A stretch of DNA of 64,000 nt. Origin: Arcuatula senhousia (lineage: Eukaryota > Mollusca > Bivalvia > Mytilida > Mytilidae). The stretch is from contig OZ020309.1 in assembly GCA_963971305.1 (NCBI GenBank), positions 9,913,001 to 9,977,000 on the forward strand, written 5' to 3'. The notes below the pieces were generated by a model that was not told the DNA's origin, did not search any database, and saw only the letters and a list, made by a program, of their open reading frames with translations. Position numbers and translations under genes: made by a program. The first letter of the stretch is position 1, and each line of letters starts with the position of its first letter. Below, in pieces: positions 10,607 to 22,631 of this stretch.

Positions 10607-11657
10607 GGTAGTGTCTGCGCGTCCACGCCGCGTGGACGAATAGACTACAGGCTGCGCGTCCACGCTTCCTGAAAAATACCTAAAACGGAGTTTTCCGTAA
10701 GTTTTTCTGTAATTTCGTGATAGTAAATAATAAACTTTACTATAAAATGCCCGGGGACATATAATCTTTTATATATAAGTAAGTAAGTGTCTCAGTATTG
10801 TCGAAAACTGCTCAGTTTTTGTAAAGATGGTATATCGACGGTATTATGATCGAATATCATGGAATTGCAGTGTAAAGAGTTTGATACATTTGAAACTTTG
10901 GAAAATTTTATTAAGAATTTATGAAAACAAAACTATATACAACTGTATAAAAGACACTACCAGACTGTTGAAAATGCTTTAATAGGAAATCCAAATAGGA
11001 AGGTCAAATGAAATAGGCATTTAATCTATCCACTAGATTCTGCTACTTTTTCCACTAATTAATGCTAGTAACTAATTTGTATAATACGCTAGATTCATAC
11101 TAATACAATCCACTACATTCTGCTGTCAAACAAATTTAAATAATTGAAACGTGGGAAAAAGTTCCGCACTAATTCAAATTCTTAATTCATTGAACAATTA
11201 ATTTACATTAAAATTTACATAATTTTTAGAAAATAAAAATTAAAATAACACTAACTGCAAATACCATGACCCCCTCCAATTTAGATACAGGACAGTACAA
11301 ATCTCACTGTTGAAAATCGAAAATAAATAAATTTGAACATGATTGAAAATATTCGTGCACGTAAAATAAGTATACTTTATATAGCATTCGAATTTTATTT
11401 TAATTTCAAACATTTGGATTTATATAAACAATATTTCTATTATAAAAAAATTGTCAAAGTCACAATGGTCGGATTTGTAATATTTAAGTTTTTGTAATAC
11501 AATCACTTGCATTGAATAAGCTACTGCATATTCAATTAACTCGTATACGAATACAGTTGTTTTCCGGAAAAGTCCGTTTTTTATATGTTTATCTGGAAGC
11601 GTGGACGCGCAGCCTGTAGTCTATTCGTCCACGCGGCGTGGACGCGCAGACACTGCC
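10607..11657. mobile_element. 1051-bp Mutator/Merlin-like TIR element with 63-bp TIRs and 9-bp TSD
   Basis: The arms 10607-10669 and 11595-11657 are inverted copies with a single mismatch (third base). They begin GGTAGTGTCTGCGCG and contain two copies of GCGCGTCCACGC and a palindrome CGTCCACG-CCG-CGTGGACG. Similarity decays over the next ~30 bases (an AAACGGANTTTTCCG block). The flanking direct repeat TTACTATAT is at 10598-10606 and 11658-11666. A 9-bp duplication with long arms fits Mutator-like elements; Merlin (8-9 bp) is possible. The interior is AT-rich with no transposase, so the element is non-autonomous. The CpG-rich arms stand out sharply from the surroundings. Confidence 0.9.
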
Positions 11658-11666
11658 TTACTATAT

Positions 11667-12461
11667 ACACCATTTTTACTAATAACTTCTTGCTATTACA
11701 CGAACCTGTATCTGCGTTGAATTAATCAATTTAAGCCACACGAATGTAAATTGAGATATAAGGCAAATAATGGAGATAAAATTAAAGGTAGGTATTTTGC
11801 ATTCAAAAACGATGTTTCCCCTGTTTCCCCAAATTCTAAGTCAATAAGGTCCATAACTTCAACAAAAATTTTGGATAAAAATTTCCAGGTAATATATGCA
11901 ATTCTATATATGGTGTATTAGCTACAAACCTTGTTTCATAAAGTTTGGTTGAGTTGCTTCAGAGGAGTTGAGGGGGAAACCATGATTATAAGGATTTTCT
12001 GAAAAAAATCAAAACCATAACTCCCATAAAAACTTGACTTAGTTAGTTAGTTAGTTATTGCTTTACTCCCAAGCAGCACGATTTCGGCTATACCCGGGAG
12101 ATTAAAAACTTGAGGATCAAACTTTCCTGGTAATAATGCACAATGACATATGGTACCAAGGAGTTGAAGGAAATAACTTTGTGACAGACAAGACAAAAAC
12201 AATAAGTCCACTCACCAAAAATAGGAGAAATAATTGTCTTAAGGGGGTCTATCTGTGACTATTAATTTTCGAAATAAAAAAACACAAATCTTCCACTATT
12301 TCGAAAATAAATGACACCAAATCATGTGTTTTTAAGTTATCATTCAAAACCTTTGGGGGATGGAGGGACAGACTGGCAGACACAGAAAAAAACTGAGGAT
12401 ATAACATAATACCTCGCCACTTCCTGTGGTGGCGTATAAAAACCACATGACTATGTATGGC
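11667..12461. other. Unassigned with small repeats
   Basis: Contains a TTAG microsatellite-like run near 12041-12056 followed by GCACGATTTCGGCTATACCC. No gene is supported. Confidence 0.35.
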
Positions 12462-13276
12462 TTTAAAGGAGCTGGGTCATCTGACAATTTCGACCTAAAA
12501 GACAATTTATTAGAGCTCAATTAGCTGAAGAAAGCAAAACCATTTCCCTATCTTACACAATCTATAAGGCTAAAACCAATAATTTTGGCATTTAAGGGGC
12601 CATAACCCCTTTAATGGTAAGGAATATCATTGTCAAATTACATTGTATTCGGATAACTAGAAGTGTATACACTGAAGTTAACAGACAACTGCGACAACAG
12701 TATGATTATACCTGTGCATTTTTTTTGCAGTCTTAAAAAAAACCCTATTTTTCACCTTTAAAGGGCCCATACCCATATGAAGGGTCATCTGACACCTGGT
12801 TTGACCCAATGGAGACTTTTGTAGAGCTCAAGGAGCTGAAGATTTTGGCAAGCAACAGCTTTTCTCAATCTGTTATACCTGAAAAAATGCTATGTTTGAC
12901 CTTTAAGGGGCCATAACCCCCATAATAGGTTATCTGACAGCTTGGCCTAAATGGAAATTTTTTAAGAGCTGTTCATGCTGTAGAAGTTGGGTTGCATCAG
13001 ATTTTCTCTATTAAAACTATACTTTCTGATTTATAAGCAAAGGTTGGGTCTGATCCCTCTGTTATATTTTTAGCAACAGCTGACATGTTATTTGGTCAGC
13101 AGTCATAATTCTTACAAATTTGGTATATCCCATATATGATGTGCACAAAGTTTTGAAGCAATCCCTTCAGTAGTTTCATAGAAAAAGATTTTTGAAGAAA
13201 AAATAATGACGGACGATGACAAAAAATGCCAAGTGATGGCAATAGCTCACATGACTCTTTTGGTCAGGTGAGCTAA
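12462..13276. repeat. Decayed family A element
   Basis: The copy lacks the canonical left hairpin but has three degraded core units (GGGTCATCTGACA, GAGCTGAAGA, GGGGCCATAACCCC). It ends with CCAAGTGATGGCAATAGCTC and GGTCAGGTGAGCTAAAAAC, the usual right end of family A. Confidence 0.6.
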
Positions 13277-14116
13277 AAACACTGAGTCTTCCAGAATATA
13301 ATTCACAAATCTCTCTTATTTACAAAATAATAAAATTGCATGAAAACCACCTTTGATGAACTTACTCTACTCGACAAAAAGGGGGAGGGTAACTTTGAGA
13401 CCCAGTTGTGGGACTTCTAGAGATATTCTGTTATCTGTCAAAGGTTTTTGGCAATTGAAGTAAAATCACAGAATCTTGATGTGGAAAGGTTCTAAAGTGC
13501 AGACGTTCGTTCATATTATAATCCCTATTATGTATTCACAACCATGTTGCCTTGTGTGTTACTACCGGTCCATAAGATTGCAATGGAAAAGGGAGGTTTG
13601 GCGGGCCATAAAACCTGGTTTAACCCACCATGTCATTTGAAATGCCTGTACCAAGTCAAGACCATTGTGATCTATAACTATTCTGGTGTGTCTTCAATAT
13701 TTTGTCTTTCCTCTTGGACATTGAGATTGATCCTCCAAGTTCAGTAATTTTGTTATTATCTTTATTTCCTGATTTTTGCAAGTAAAGCTTTAAAATTCAG
13801 TAACACTAATCTTAAAAAAATACATGAAATATTGAGTCAGTGGATCTAAACCTAGCTACGTCCACTAAGCTACTGAAGATGCATGATGACTTGTATACAG
13901 CTTAGGAAATTAGGATCATTTGATATTTACTTGCCAGAATAATTGATTTTTAGTTTTTGTTCTATTTAACCATTACAAATTTCCTCCAAATTTCACTTGC
14001 CCAAAAGGATTTTAAAAGGGCAGAGCCAAGCAGGCAAGTGCTAATTTCACAGACTGTGTTTAAAAGCATTTTATTAAATTAAATAAATATCATCTAATCA
14101 TCAACAATTAATTCCT
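13277..14116. repeat. Mostly unassigned; diverged Penelope-tail repeat at 13540-13745
   Basis: At about 13610-13670, TGGTTTAACCCACCATGTCA and AATGCCTGTACCAAGTCAAG match, in diverged form, the block seen at 25390-25440 and 48620-48670. The rest, down to the IAP-A stop, is AT-rich and presumably includes its 3' UTR. Confidence 0.4.
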
Positions 14117-14385
14117 TCATGCAAAATACAGGGGTTGCATCCCTTTGATTTTTGACCTACATATTGGACACTCTTTGACCTTGAGTTTGTTACAACAACT
14201 TTGACAGCAACATACATGTCTACAAGGAAGAAAGATAACTTCTACATGGTTCTCGAAACATATTTTACACTGAAATCGGTCATCCGTGCTCCATTGAGTT
14301 TGAATTGTTTTCCGTCGTTTTGTCCTTGCTGTATTTTCAACATTGCTAGGTTGACTGGTTGAAGGTAATTCTGGTGGAGTTTCAG
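14117..14385 (-). CDS. IAP-A exon 4 (RING finger, stop)
   Basis: The acceptor is ATCATTTCAG at 14386-14395. The exon has the full C3HC4 RING with CKIC, CRHVCCCQSC and CPIC, and ends LYFA then TGA (14117-14119). The residue after the sixth RING cysteine is Cys where many IAPs have Ala. Confidence 0.9.
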
Positions 14386-17300
14386 CTGAAATGATAGTAT
14401 TGTTAAATAGATAAAACAGGAATATATAACAAGAGTTAACACTTAAGTATGTCTCGTCTGTCCGCACTTTCCGAATACCTAGTTATTCTACTATTCATTT
14501 ATTAATTCTCCCCTGTGACAGTTGCCTAGACATTTACTCCAACTGTCTGTATACCAAATATCAAATACCTAGCTATCATACTTTTCAGAAAATTCATTTT
14601 CCACAAAAGATTTACAAAGAAGTTTATGACCTGAAAAAAGAACCAAGTTCACAGAGTCACTGGAGCATGAAAATGAGGTTAGGGTCACACGTTGCATAGA
14701 CCATAACATCAACTGTCTGTATATCCAATATCAGATGCCTAGCAATTATACTTTTCAAGTAATTCATTGTCCACAAAAGTCTAACAATAAAAAGCTTCGC
14801 CGAGCGCAGCATGATACGACCGCAACATGTTGAACCCTGTACATTTTAGGCCCAATATGGATAGTCTATTGCTCTGGACACATGCAGCCCATGGTGGACT
14901 GACAAAGGTTTTTGACACATGCTTCTCTGGTGGACTTTCAACCCAGGGGGTAAAAACATAAATTTTCAATTTTGTATTCTACTCTTGAAAAGAATAATGT
15001 TTGGGAAAAAAATTAAAAATCGAACCAGAAATTTTTGTAAAAATTATGATAACTGCCCCTTAGGTAATGAGCGAAAAAAAAGAGGGGGTCGCAAAAATTA
15101 ATTCATTAATTTAGAATCGCTACTTGGCAAGGATGAACTTGTAAAAAAAAAATTTTTTAATCGGACCAGAAATAAAAAAGTTAGGATTTTGGCCCCTTTT
15201 GGTCCCTAATAACATAACAGTAATAAAAAGAGGACACAAAAATATATCTGTTACTTGACAAGAATAAACTTGCAAAAAAATTGTCAAAATCTGACAAGAA
15301 TTAAAAAAAATTCAATTTCGGCCCCTTTTGGCCCCTTATTATGTAACAGGTGAAAGAGGGGTAGGGTTGCAAAAATAATTTCTCAAATTTTGATTCACCA
15401 ATTGACAAAAAGACACTTGCAAAAAAAATTTCAAAAACAAACCAGAAATCAAAAAGTTTTGGTTACGGCCCCTTTTGGCCCCTAATTACAAAACAAGTGA
15501 AAAAGGGGATGGTCACAAAAATTAATTCTCAAATTTGGATTCGCTACCCGACAAGAATAAACTTGCAAAAAAAAATTTCAAAATCGGACCACAAATAAAC
15601 AAGAGGCTCCCAGGAGCCTGAATCGCTCACCTGGTCTTGATGTTGACCCTATACTTTTGTAGAGCTAAATGAGCTGAACATTTAAGCAAGCAACAGCTTT
15701 TCTCTACCTGCAATAGTTTTCATTCTATATGCCAAAAACACCATTTTTCACCTATAAGGAGCCATAGCCCCTATAAGGAGTCATCTGACAACTTCGACCC
15801 TATGGAGACTTTTGTAGAGCTAAATGAGCTGAACATTTAAGCAAGCAACAGCTAATCTCTATCTGCAATAGTTTTCATTCTGAAGGCCAATAACATGAAA
15901 AATCGCTTTTTTCAGGGGCCTTAACCCCTATAAGGGGTCATCTGACAACTTCGACCCTATGGAGAATTTTGTAGAGCTAAATGAGCTGAACATTTAAGCA
16001 AGCAACAGCCAATCTCTATCTGCAATAGTTTTCATTCTGTAGGCCAAAAACATGAAAAATCGCTATTTTTCAGGGGCCGTAACCCCTATAAGGGGTCATC
16101 TGACAACTTCGACCCTATGGAGAATTTTGTAGAGCTAAATGAGCTGAACATTTAAGCAAGCAACAGCTAATCTCTATGTGCAATAGTTTTCATTCTGTAG
16201 GCCAAAAACATGAAAAAATGCTATTTTTCAGGGGCCGTAACCCCTATAAGGGGTTTTCTGACAACTTCGACCCTATGGAGACTTTCGTAGAGCTAAATGA
16301 GCTGAAAATTTAAGCAAGCAACAGCTAATCTCTATCTGCAATAGTTTTCATTCTGTAGGCCAACAAGAGGCTCCCAAGAGCCTGAATCGCTCACCTGAAC
16401 TACACAGATACATATATTTGTAGATATTATTGCGCTTAACCATATGCGATTTAAATTTCTGAAATATCTTGGTTAGTTTTTTAGATATTGGGCTTAATAA
16501 GTGCAAATTTGGCGAAAATTAGGAAAAAGAACAATAACTCCCACATCAGCAGTCTAGATCTTTTTTGAAATTTCAGGACAGGTAAATCTTAACATGCTGT
16601 TCTATTTAAGCCATGGTGGCCATGTTTTTTTACGAATAAAAAATCTGACAATAGAGTTGTAGCTTATAAGCTAATAAACAATGGAAAATGGTAAATTTTG
16701 ACGCTTTAAGGGCCATAACTCCTAAAAGAAATGGTTCTACAGCTTTGACCTAATTACATAAAATGTAGATCTTGACGTGCTTAATCATATGCAATTTGAA
16801 TTTTTAAAATATCTTGTATAGTTTTCAAGATATAGGGCTAAATAAGTACAAAATTTTCAAAAAATTCAGAAAAAGGGCAATAACTCCTATGTCGATTGTT
16901 GGATCTTCTAAAAAATTTCAGAGCAGGTAGATCTTAATATGCTGATCACTTTTGTCTCCCATCAAAATTTTGATATTTGTAACTATTTTTGAGTAATTAG
17001 CAAAAAACTGCAATTTACCCCTATGTTCTATTTTTAGCCATGGCGGCCTTATTTTTTGACGAATCAAAAATCTGAATGATAGAACTGTAGCAATTATGCT
17101 ATTAAGCAACTGTGCCAAGTTTGGTTGAAGTTGGATGTATGGTGTCAGAAAAGTTCATCTTTGAAATTCAGGGGAAAAGTAATGAAAAATGGTAAATTTT
17201 GACGCTTTAAGGGCCATAACTCCTAAAAGAAATGGTTCTACAGCTTTGCCCTAATTATATGAAATGTAGATCTTGACGTGCTCAATCAAATGCAATTTGA

Positions 17301-20300
17301 ATTTTTAACATGTCTTGTATAGTTTTCAAGATATAGGGCTAAATAAGTGCAAAATTTAGAAAAAATCCAGAAAAAGGGCAATAACTCCTACATCGGTTGT
17401 TGGATCTTTTTGAAAATTTCTGGGCAGGTAGATCTTGAGGTGCTGATCACTTTTACCCATGCCAGAATTTTGATATCTGTGACGACGGACAACGGACGAC
17501 CGACGGACGACGGACGCAAAGTGATAGCAATAGCTCACATGACCCTTCGGGTCAGGTGAGCTAAAAACATGAAAAGTCTTTATTTTTCAGGGGCCATAAC
17601 CCCTATAAGGGGTTGTCTGACAACTTCGACCCTATGGAGAATTTTGTAGAGCTAAATGAGCTGAACATTTAAGCAAGCAACAGCTATCTCTATGTGCAAT
17701 AGTTTTCATTCTGTAGGACAAAAACATGAAAAAACGCTATTTTTAAGGGGCCGTAACCCCTATAAGGGGTTGTCTGACAACTTTGACCCTATGGAGACTT
17801 TCGTAGAGCTAAATGAGCTGAACATTTAACCAAGCAACAGCTAATATCTATCTGCAATAGTTTTCATTCTGTAGGCCAAAAACATGAAAAATGTCTATTT
17901 TTCACCTTTAAGGGGCTGTAACCCCTATAAGGGGTCATCTGACAACTTCGACCCTATGGAGACTTTTGTAGAGTTAAATGAGCTGAACATTTAAGCAAGC
18001 AACTGCTAATCTCTATCTGCAATAGTTTTCATTCTGTAGGCTAAAAACATGAAAAAATGCTATTTTTCACCTTTAAGGGGCCATAACCCCTATAAGGGGT
18101 CATCTGACAACTTTGACCAAATGGAGACTTTGTAGAGCTTTTGATGCTGAATCAGTAGCGTGGCCACAGATTTCCTTTATCTCTTATACTTTTTGATTTA
18201 TAAGCCAAAAACAGTAGTCTGACCCCCCTAGTCTATTTTTAGTAACGGCGGCCATGTTTTTTAACGGATCAAAAATCAAAACACAAGTTTGGTGCAGGAC
18301 ACCCTAAGGATCATTCATACCAAGTTTCATTAAATTCTGTTTGGTAGTTTCAGAGGAGAAGATTTTTGAAAAATTGTTAACAGAGGACAGAGGACAGACG
18401 ACAGACGACAGACGACGACGGACGCCAAGTGATGGTAATAGCTCACATGGACCAAACCTTCGGTCCAGGTGAGCTAAAAAGTTTAAATTTTGGCCCCATT
18501 TGGCCCCTAATTACATAATAGGGGAAAAATGGGGGGGTCGCAAAAATTAATTCTTAATTGTGTAAATGAGCTGAACATTTAAGCAAGCAATAGCTTCTCT
18601 CTACCTGCTATAGTTTTCATTTCATAGGCCAAAAACATGAAAAAAGATTATTTTAGGGGCTGTAGCCCCTATAAGGGGTCATCTGACAACTTCGACCCTA
18701 TGGAGTTTTTTGTAGAGCTAAATGAGCTGAACAATTAAGCAAGCAACAGCTTTTTGCTATCTGCAATAATTTTCATACTATAGGGCAAAAACATGAAAAA
18801 AATGCTATTTTTTACCTTTAAAGGGATGTAACCCCTATAAGGGGTCTTCTGACAACTTCGGCCAAATGGAGACTTTTGTAGAACTTTTGATCCTGAAGCA
18901 GTAGGGTGGCATCAGATTTCATCTATCTCTTATACTTTTTGAATTACAAGCCAAAAACAGTAGTCTGATCCCCCGGTCTATTTTTAGCCACGGCGGCCAT
19001 GTTTTTTTTACAAATCAAAAATCGAAACATTACTATAGTGCAGGACACCCTAATGATCAATCATACCAAGTTTCATTGAATTCTGTTCGGTTGTTTCAGA
19101 GGAGAAGATTTTGAAAAAGTTATTGTAAGAACAAACAAAAAAGTTGCAATTTTGGCCCCTTTTGGCCCTTAATTTCTAAACGAAAAAAGGGGGGACTTCC
19201 AAAATCAATCCCATCCATCCTTTAATGGTAAGAAATATCATTGTCAAATTTCATTGCATTTGGATAACTAGAACTAAAGTTATAGTGTATACACTAAAGT
19301 TAACAGACGACGACAACGACAACGACGACAGCATCATACCATTATAGGTCCGCAAATTTTTTGCGGTCGTATAAAAAAGTTCATGCCGCTGCCACTGGAC
19401 AATTATACTTATGTTTCGCCTTCCGTGACTATTTGTCGCATGCAGGATAAATATAGATATTATTTTCATCATCAAGCTATAAATTATGCAAAGTTTTTTT
19501 TTGCTGTAGATTTATTTTGCTCCGGCACTGCAAATGACATCTTATATTTGAATAATAAAACATAATGCTATGACAAAAACATGAAAAAAAAATTGAGCTT
19601 TAGATATTACTTGACACCTAAAATTTCTGTAAGAATTTGTATTGGTTTTATTTCAGCTAAATCCAGCATCACACACTCAATTATCTCCCCCTAAATAATA
19701 TCTAAGCTTTGTAAATTTGTTATGTTCATTCAATTTTGTTAAGAGCTGGAGCAACTTAGGCGGATCCAAGGAGGGGGCCGGGGCCCCCCTTTTGGCGGAA
19801 AAGTTTGGCTGAATACATATATAAGAAATCAATGAAGGGTGACCAAAGCGGGGCCCCTCTTAGGCAAGTCAGTGAGTCAGTGGGCTCCCTCATTTAAGAG
19901 TTTCTGGATCTACCACTGTTTATGTACATTGTGTACCTGTAAAAACCTCATTATCTGGGTTAGGAGTAAATCCTGTTGCTGCCTGAGTTGTGGATTCAGT
20001 TTCTTGACCCACTCGTAATTGTTCCAACTGGTCCACCAATTCTTCATAACTATCTGGATAAGGAACTATAATATAAATCATTTAATAGTTAAAACCGGTA
20101 CTCTTTGACTTTGTCTGGGCAAAATGTTTTTTTTTGTTTCATGCCATTCATATTTTCTAGAATACTTGGCCTTTTTATCTTTGACCAAATGATTTTTGAT
20201 ACAAATGTATGTGTGTGTTAGAGTTTAATGCCCTTTAAAATGCACCTGGGGCATAGAGGGCAGACAGTTTTAATGGGGGAGGAATCCAGAGTACCAGGAG

Positions 20301-22614
20301 AAAACCCTTGACTTTGGGCAGGTAACTGGCAAACCTAATCAATACAGGTGGGGAGGTCCCATTTTTGTAAATAACAAGAGAAACTGGAACACCATCGGAG
20401 AAGTGATCGGTAAGTTATCAATAGTGTGGTATTTACACCAGTGCCTTAGACCACTGGACCACCCACTGCACCAAGGCCCTGATTTTGGATAAATGTGACT
20501 TACATGCAGTTTTCAATTGTTTGCCTGGGCTTTTTTAGTTTGTTATAACTTTTTTCAGTTTTGTGTAATTTAATTCATTCAAATTTGATTTTTTATTTAC
20601 CATGTTTACATAACCTTCAAGTTCATAGGTCAAGAGGGAGTCACTTTTTATGGTGGAGGAATATTGGACACTTAAATTGGTTTCGAATCATTATTCTTTA
20701 CTTCAAATGTGTTGCAAGACCAGGCAGTTATATCTGATATATGGTGAAGGCTTGGGACCAATCTCAGTTGCAAGATTTTAAAATTATATTTCTTATGTTT
20801 TTGCAAAATATTCTATTTCACATCTTTTCAATTTACAGAGAAAACAAAGAAATGTAGTCCACTTACTATTATTTGTATCACAGTACTCATTAAATATCAC
20901 TAATAAATCTTCGGAGTAGCCATTTTCTATTGCTGTCGACACCATGGCTTGTTTCGCCACTTCTCTATGCTGGTTTGAACCAGCCTGTCCATTCTCCAGT
21001 ATAAATGGACAGCTGGGGAACCAGCGTTTATGTTCTTCCCATGGATTATCTGGGTCGTCCCAGTCACGTAATATGCCCCCGCAGTGGAAACATCTCACCC
21101 CATCACCAGCACCTGGAGATATGAGTAGAAAACATAAAATATCATAACTGGAAAAAAATTAATTGATTATCTATTATCTCAAAGGTGTACCTTTTTAAAA
21201 TGTACATGCCTTTGTAATGATGTATTTGTCTCAAAATGTGGCAAAAAAAAACAGGGTTATGTTCCTCCACAGGTTGCTGTCTTCACTCAAGAAATTTAAC
21301 AGTACACACCCTGCACTCGTAGACAAATATGGGATTTCTATCTCTCACCTGAGCACCTAAGTTCACTCTTGTTTCGACTGGAATTCGCGTTGTTGATTGA
21401 TATTCAGTACATGTATTTTGTGTTTCAATGTTTTACATGTTGTCTGTTTTTGTTCCGTTCTTGTTGGTGTTTACTGATTTTGTCTCTGCCCTTTCAGACT
21501 TTTGACATTCGGATACCCCATGAGTGCAGATGTTGGTTTGTCCAAGAGTTTTGTTTTGTCGTCATTTACCTGATTTGACACACTGAATTGGAAATAAACA
21601 GCACGACAGGTGTGCTATAGCAGACAGGAACCACTTACTCTTCCAGAGCACTTCAGTTCACTCTTGTTGTGACTTATGTTCGGTCGACTTTGTGTGTTTT
21701 GTGTTTTTATGTGTTTAACGGTTTTGTCGTTGCCCTTAAAGCTTTCAGACTTTTGACACTCGAATGCCCCATTTGGTGCCTCTTTACTTCTTATATTTTC
21801 AGAAAAAATCAAGTAGATATATATAGTACAAAGAATCATCACAGGCCCCGTATATTATGTTTATGCAGTTATTAAACATGTGCGGCACTGTGACAATGTC
21901 CTACCAAACTGAAATGTTACTGTTTTTTCAGTATGGAAGGACATTGTCACAGTGCTGCACATAGTTAATAACTGCATAAACATAGTGTCTGGGGCCAGTG
22001 GAATCATCATGCTTAATGACATTTCAAGTTTCAAATACTGTAGGTAATTTTATTTGTACCAAAAGTCAAGAAAAGTATGCCATAACCCTTCACTGCACCA
22101 ATTACTGTTTTCACTTTTTTTCAATATGTCACTATAAATTTTTCTTACCTAAATAGAAAAACCCAGCACAAGCTAGTTCTGAAGGTCTCTGTTTTAGATT
22201 TGCTGGCCAGCTTATGAAAGATTTTTCTCGTACCGCTCTATCTTTGTATTCTGGATGCTTAGGTTTACTAGTCCTTGTGTTTGAACTTTGAACTTGTTCA
22301 TACCCAATATTTCCTGCTTGATCAGGATTAATAAGAAAAGGACATTGTGGCGCATGCTTACGATGCTCAGTCCTTATATCATCGCCTTTTTCCCAACTCA
22401 ATAATATCACATGACAAAATACACATTTGACTCGGTCTGCTTCGCCTAAATAATAAAACCCATTTTTGGCTAGTTCTTTTTTCTTGACAATAGCATCATA
22501 AGTCCAATTTGTGAAGGTTTCAAGTCTGTATTGTTCGTATCGTAAAAAATCTTCTGGTTCACTCAAGTTATTTGGTAGTCCATCGACACAGTCTTCAATT
22601 AATCTTTCTGGCAT
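14117..22614 (-). CDS. IAP-A: inhibitor of apoptosis (BIR-BIR-UBA-RING), four coding exons
   Basis: Coding exons on the minus strand are 22149-22614, 20867-21112, 19937-20065 and 14117-14385. They total 1110 bases, 369 codons plus stop, with every junction GT-AG and phase 1. Exon 1 gives BIR1 (RLETFTNW..., KCVFCHVILLSWEKGDD, zinc ligands C-x2-C...H...C) and the start of BIR2 (SFISWP, GFFYLG). Exon 2 completes BIR2 (RCFHCGG, DNPWEEHKRWFPSC) and starts a UBA-like helix set (AIENGYSEDL) that ends in exon 3 (YPDSYEELVDQLEQL). Exon 4 encodes the RING (CKICFENH, LPCRHVCCCQSCC, CPIC) and the stop. The family consists of RING E3 ligases that restrain caspases and immune signalling; the DxxWEEH motif suggests a peptide-groove (type II) BIR2. 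An acceptor at 22632/22633 just upstream of the ATG implies a further non-coding 5' exon, not located. IAP-B at 49384-56032 is its paralog. Confidence 0.88.
14540..14788. repeat. Inverted copy of the 182-bp satellite (family C)
   Basis: About 1.3 units, reverse-complement of the array at 3371-4167 (AACTGTCTGTATAYCAATAT, CACAGAGTCACTGGAGCATG). It lies in intron 3 of IAP-A and directly abuts a family B start. Confidence 0.7.
15600..18475. repeat. Family A element (pearl/Helentron-associated-like), outer copy
   Basis: Begins CAAGAGGCTCCCAGGAGCCT, whose AGGCTCC/GGAGCCT forms a hairpin, then CGCTCACCTGG. Ends CCAGGTGAGCT, the inverted partner. Between them are ~155-bp core units (AACCCCTATAAGGGGTCATC, GAGCTAAATGAGCTGAACAT, ATAGTTTTCATTCTGTAGGC) and, near the right end, a (GAC)n tract at 18383-18423. 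A second family A copy (16364-17562) is inserted in one core unit. The ends plus central tandem repeats match the known layout of pearl and Helentron-associated elements; this assignment is inferred. Confidence 0.75.
16364..17562. repeat. Family A element, inner copy of a second subfamily
   Basis: The ends are CAAGAGGCTCCCAAGAGCCT and CGGGTCAGGTGAGCT, as in the outer copy. The core units differ (GCCATAACTCCTAAAAGAAA, TTTTCAAGATATAGGGCTAA) and match the element at 62651-63575. Insertion split the host word TAGGCCAAAAACATG after TAGGCCAA. A (GAC)n-like run is at 17480-17518. Confidence 0.75.
19379..19936. repeat. Unassigned plus dispersed repeat at 19752-19922
   Basis: The segment 19752-19922 has GGCGGATCCAAGGAGGGGGC and ends TTTCTGGATCTACCACTG, like the dispersed repeat at 9100-9250. 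The rest of this intron segment has no identifiable content. Confidence 0.45.
19937..20065 (-). CDS. IAP-A exon 3 (end of UBA-like region, linker)
   Basis: Bounded by an AACTATAG-type acceptor and the donor ACAG|GTACAC. Encodes PYPDSYEELVDQLEQL and then an acidic, Thr-rich linker. Length 129, a multiple of three, so phase 1 is kept. The homologous exon of IAP-B is 52603-52701. Confidence 0.85.
20210..20480 (-). repeat. Candidate tRNA-derived SINE
   Basis: The minus strand from about 20478 reads GGTGGTCCAGTGGTCTAAGG, close to the A-box arm of a tRNA-Leu-like head. Farther on it contains the complement of GTACCAGGAGAAAACCC, a block I associate with mollusc SINE-like repeats. No good B box or poly-A tail is evident. 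Confidence 0.35.
20867..21112 (-). CDS. IAP-A exon 2 (BIR2 zinc core and UBA-like start)
   Basis: The acceptor is ATATCTCCAG and the donor is AATA|GTAAGT. Length 246, identical to the IAP-B homologue. Contains RCFHCGGILRDW and the DNPWEEHKRWFPSC zinc-binding half. Confidence 0.92.
21240..21800 (+). mobile_element. Rearranged Penelope-like element fragments
   Basis: AAATATGGGATTTCTATCTC and GAGTTCACTC-type blocks match the region downstream of the Penelope-like RT at 47340-48270, but the sub-blocks are in a different order and partly repeated (21340-21560 and 21650-21790). No frame survives. Confidence 0.55.
21842..22000. mobile_element. 159-bp foldback MITE with 9-bp TSD
   Basis: The arms pair over about 60 bases (for example 21856-21902 with 21938-21984, TATGTTTATGCAGTTATTAA and complement) around a 35-base loop. 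Flanks carry GAATCATCA at 21833-21841 and 22001-22009. The ends read CA(CT)GGCCCC. The duplication length suggests a Mutator-like or hAT-related MITE. It lies in intron 1 of IAP-A and could form a long RNA hairpin in the pre-mRNA. Confidence 0.8.
22149..22614 (-). CDS. IAP-A exon 1 (start, BIR1, start of BIR2)
   Basis: The ATG at 22612-22614 is preceded by a 17-base leader after an acceptor (CTTTTCCAG), so transcription starts farther upstream. The donor is TTTAG|GTAAGA. BIR1 has CVFC and the H...C half (EHRKHAPQCPF). Confidence 0.9.
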
Positions 22615-22631
22615 CTTATAATTAAATCAAT

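Larger units (their letters stand above)
14789..19378. repeat. Family B composite, interrupted by family A elements
   Basis: Starts AAAAAGCTTCGCCGAGCGCA and GATACGACCGCAAC. Ends with a (GAC)n run, GCATCATACCATTATAGG and a stem GTCCGCAA/TTGCGGTCGTATAAAA at about 19348-19378. The left part has about five ~155-bp units (GACCAGAAATNNNAAAAGTT, GGCCCCTTTTGGCCCCTAAT). A family A composite is inserted at 15600-18475 and degraded family A units occupy 18540-19120. The whole block fills most of IAP-A intron 3. Confidence 0.7.

Noticed and set aside
15600..18475. Regularly spaced ~155-bp repeats resembling a CRISPR array
   Set aside because: The repeats are whole tandem units without unique spacers, in a eukaryotic intron, bracketed by interspersed-element ends.
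20440..20480. A genuine tRNA gene on the minus strand
   Set aside because: Only an A-box-like head is present; there is no B box or cloverleaf, so a SINE head is more likely.
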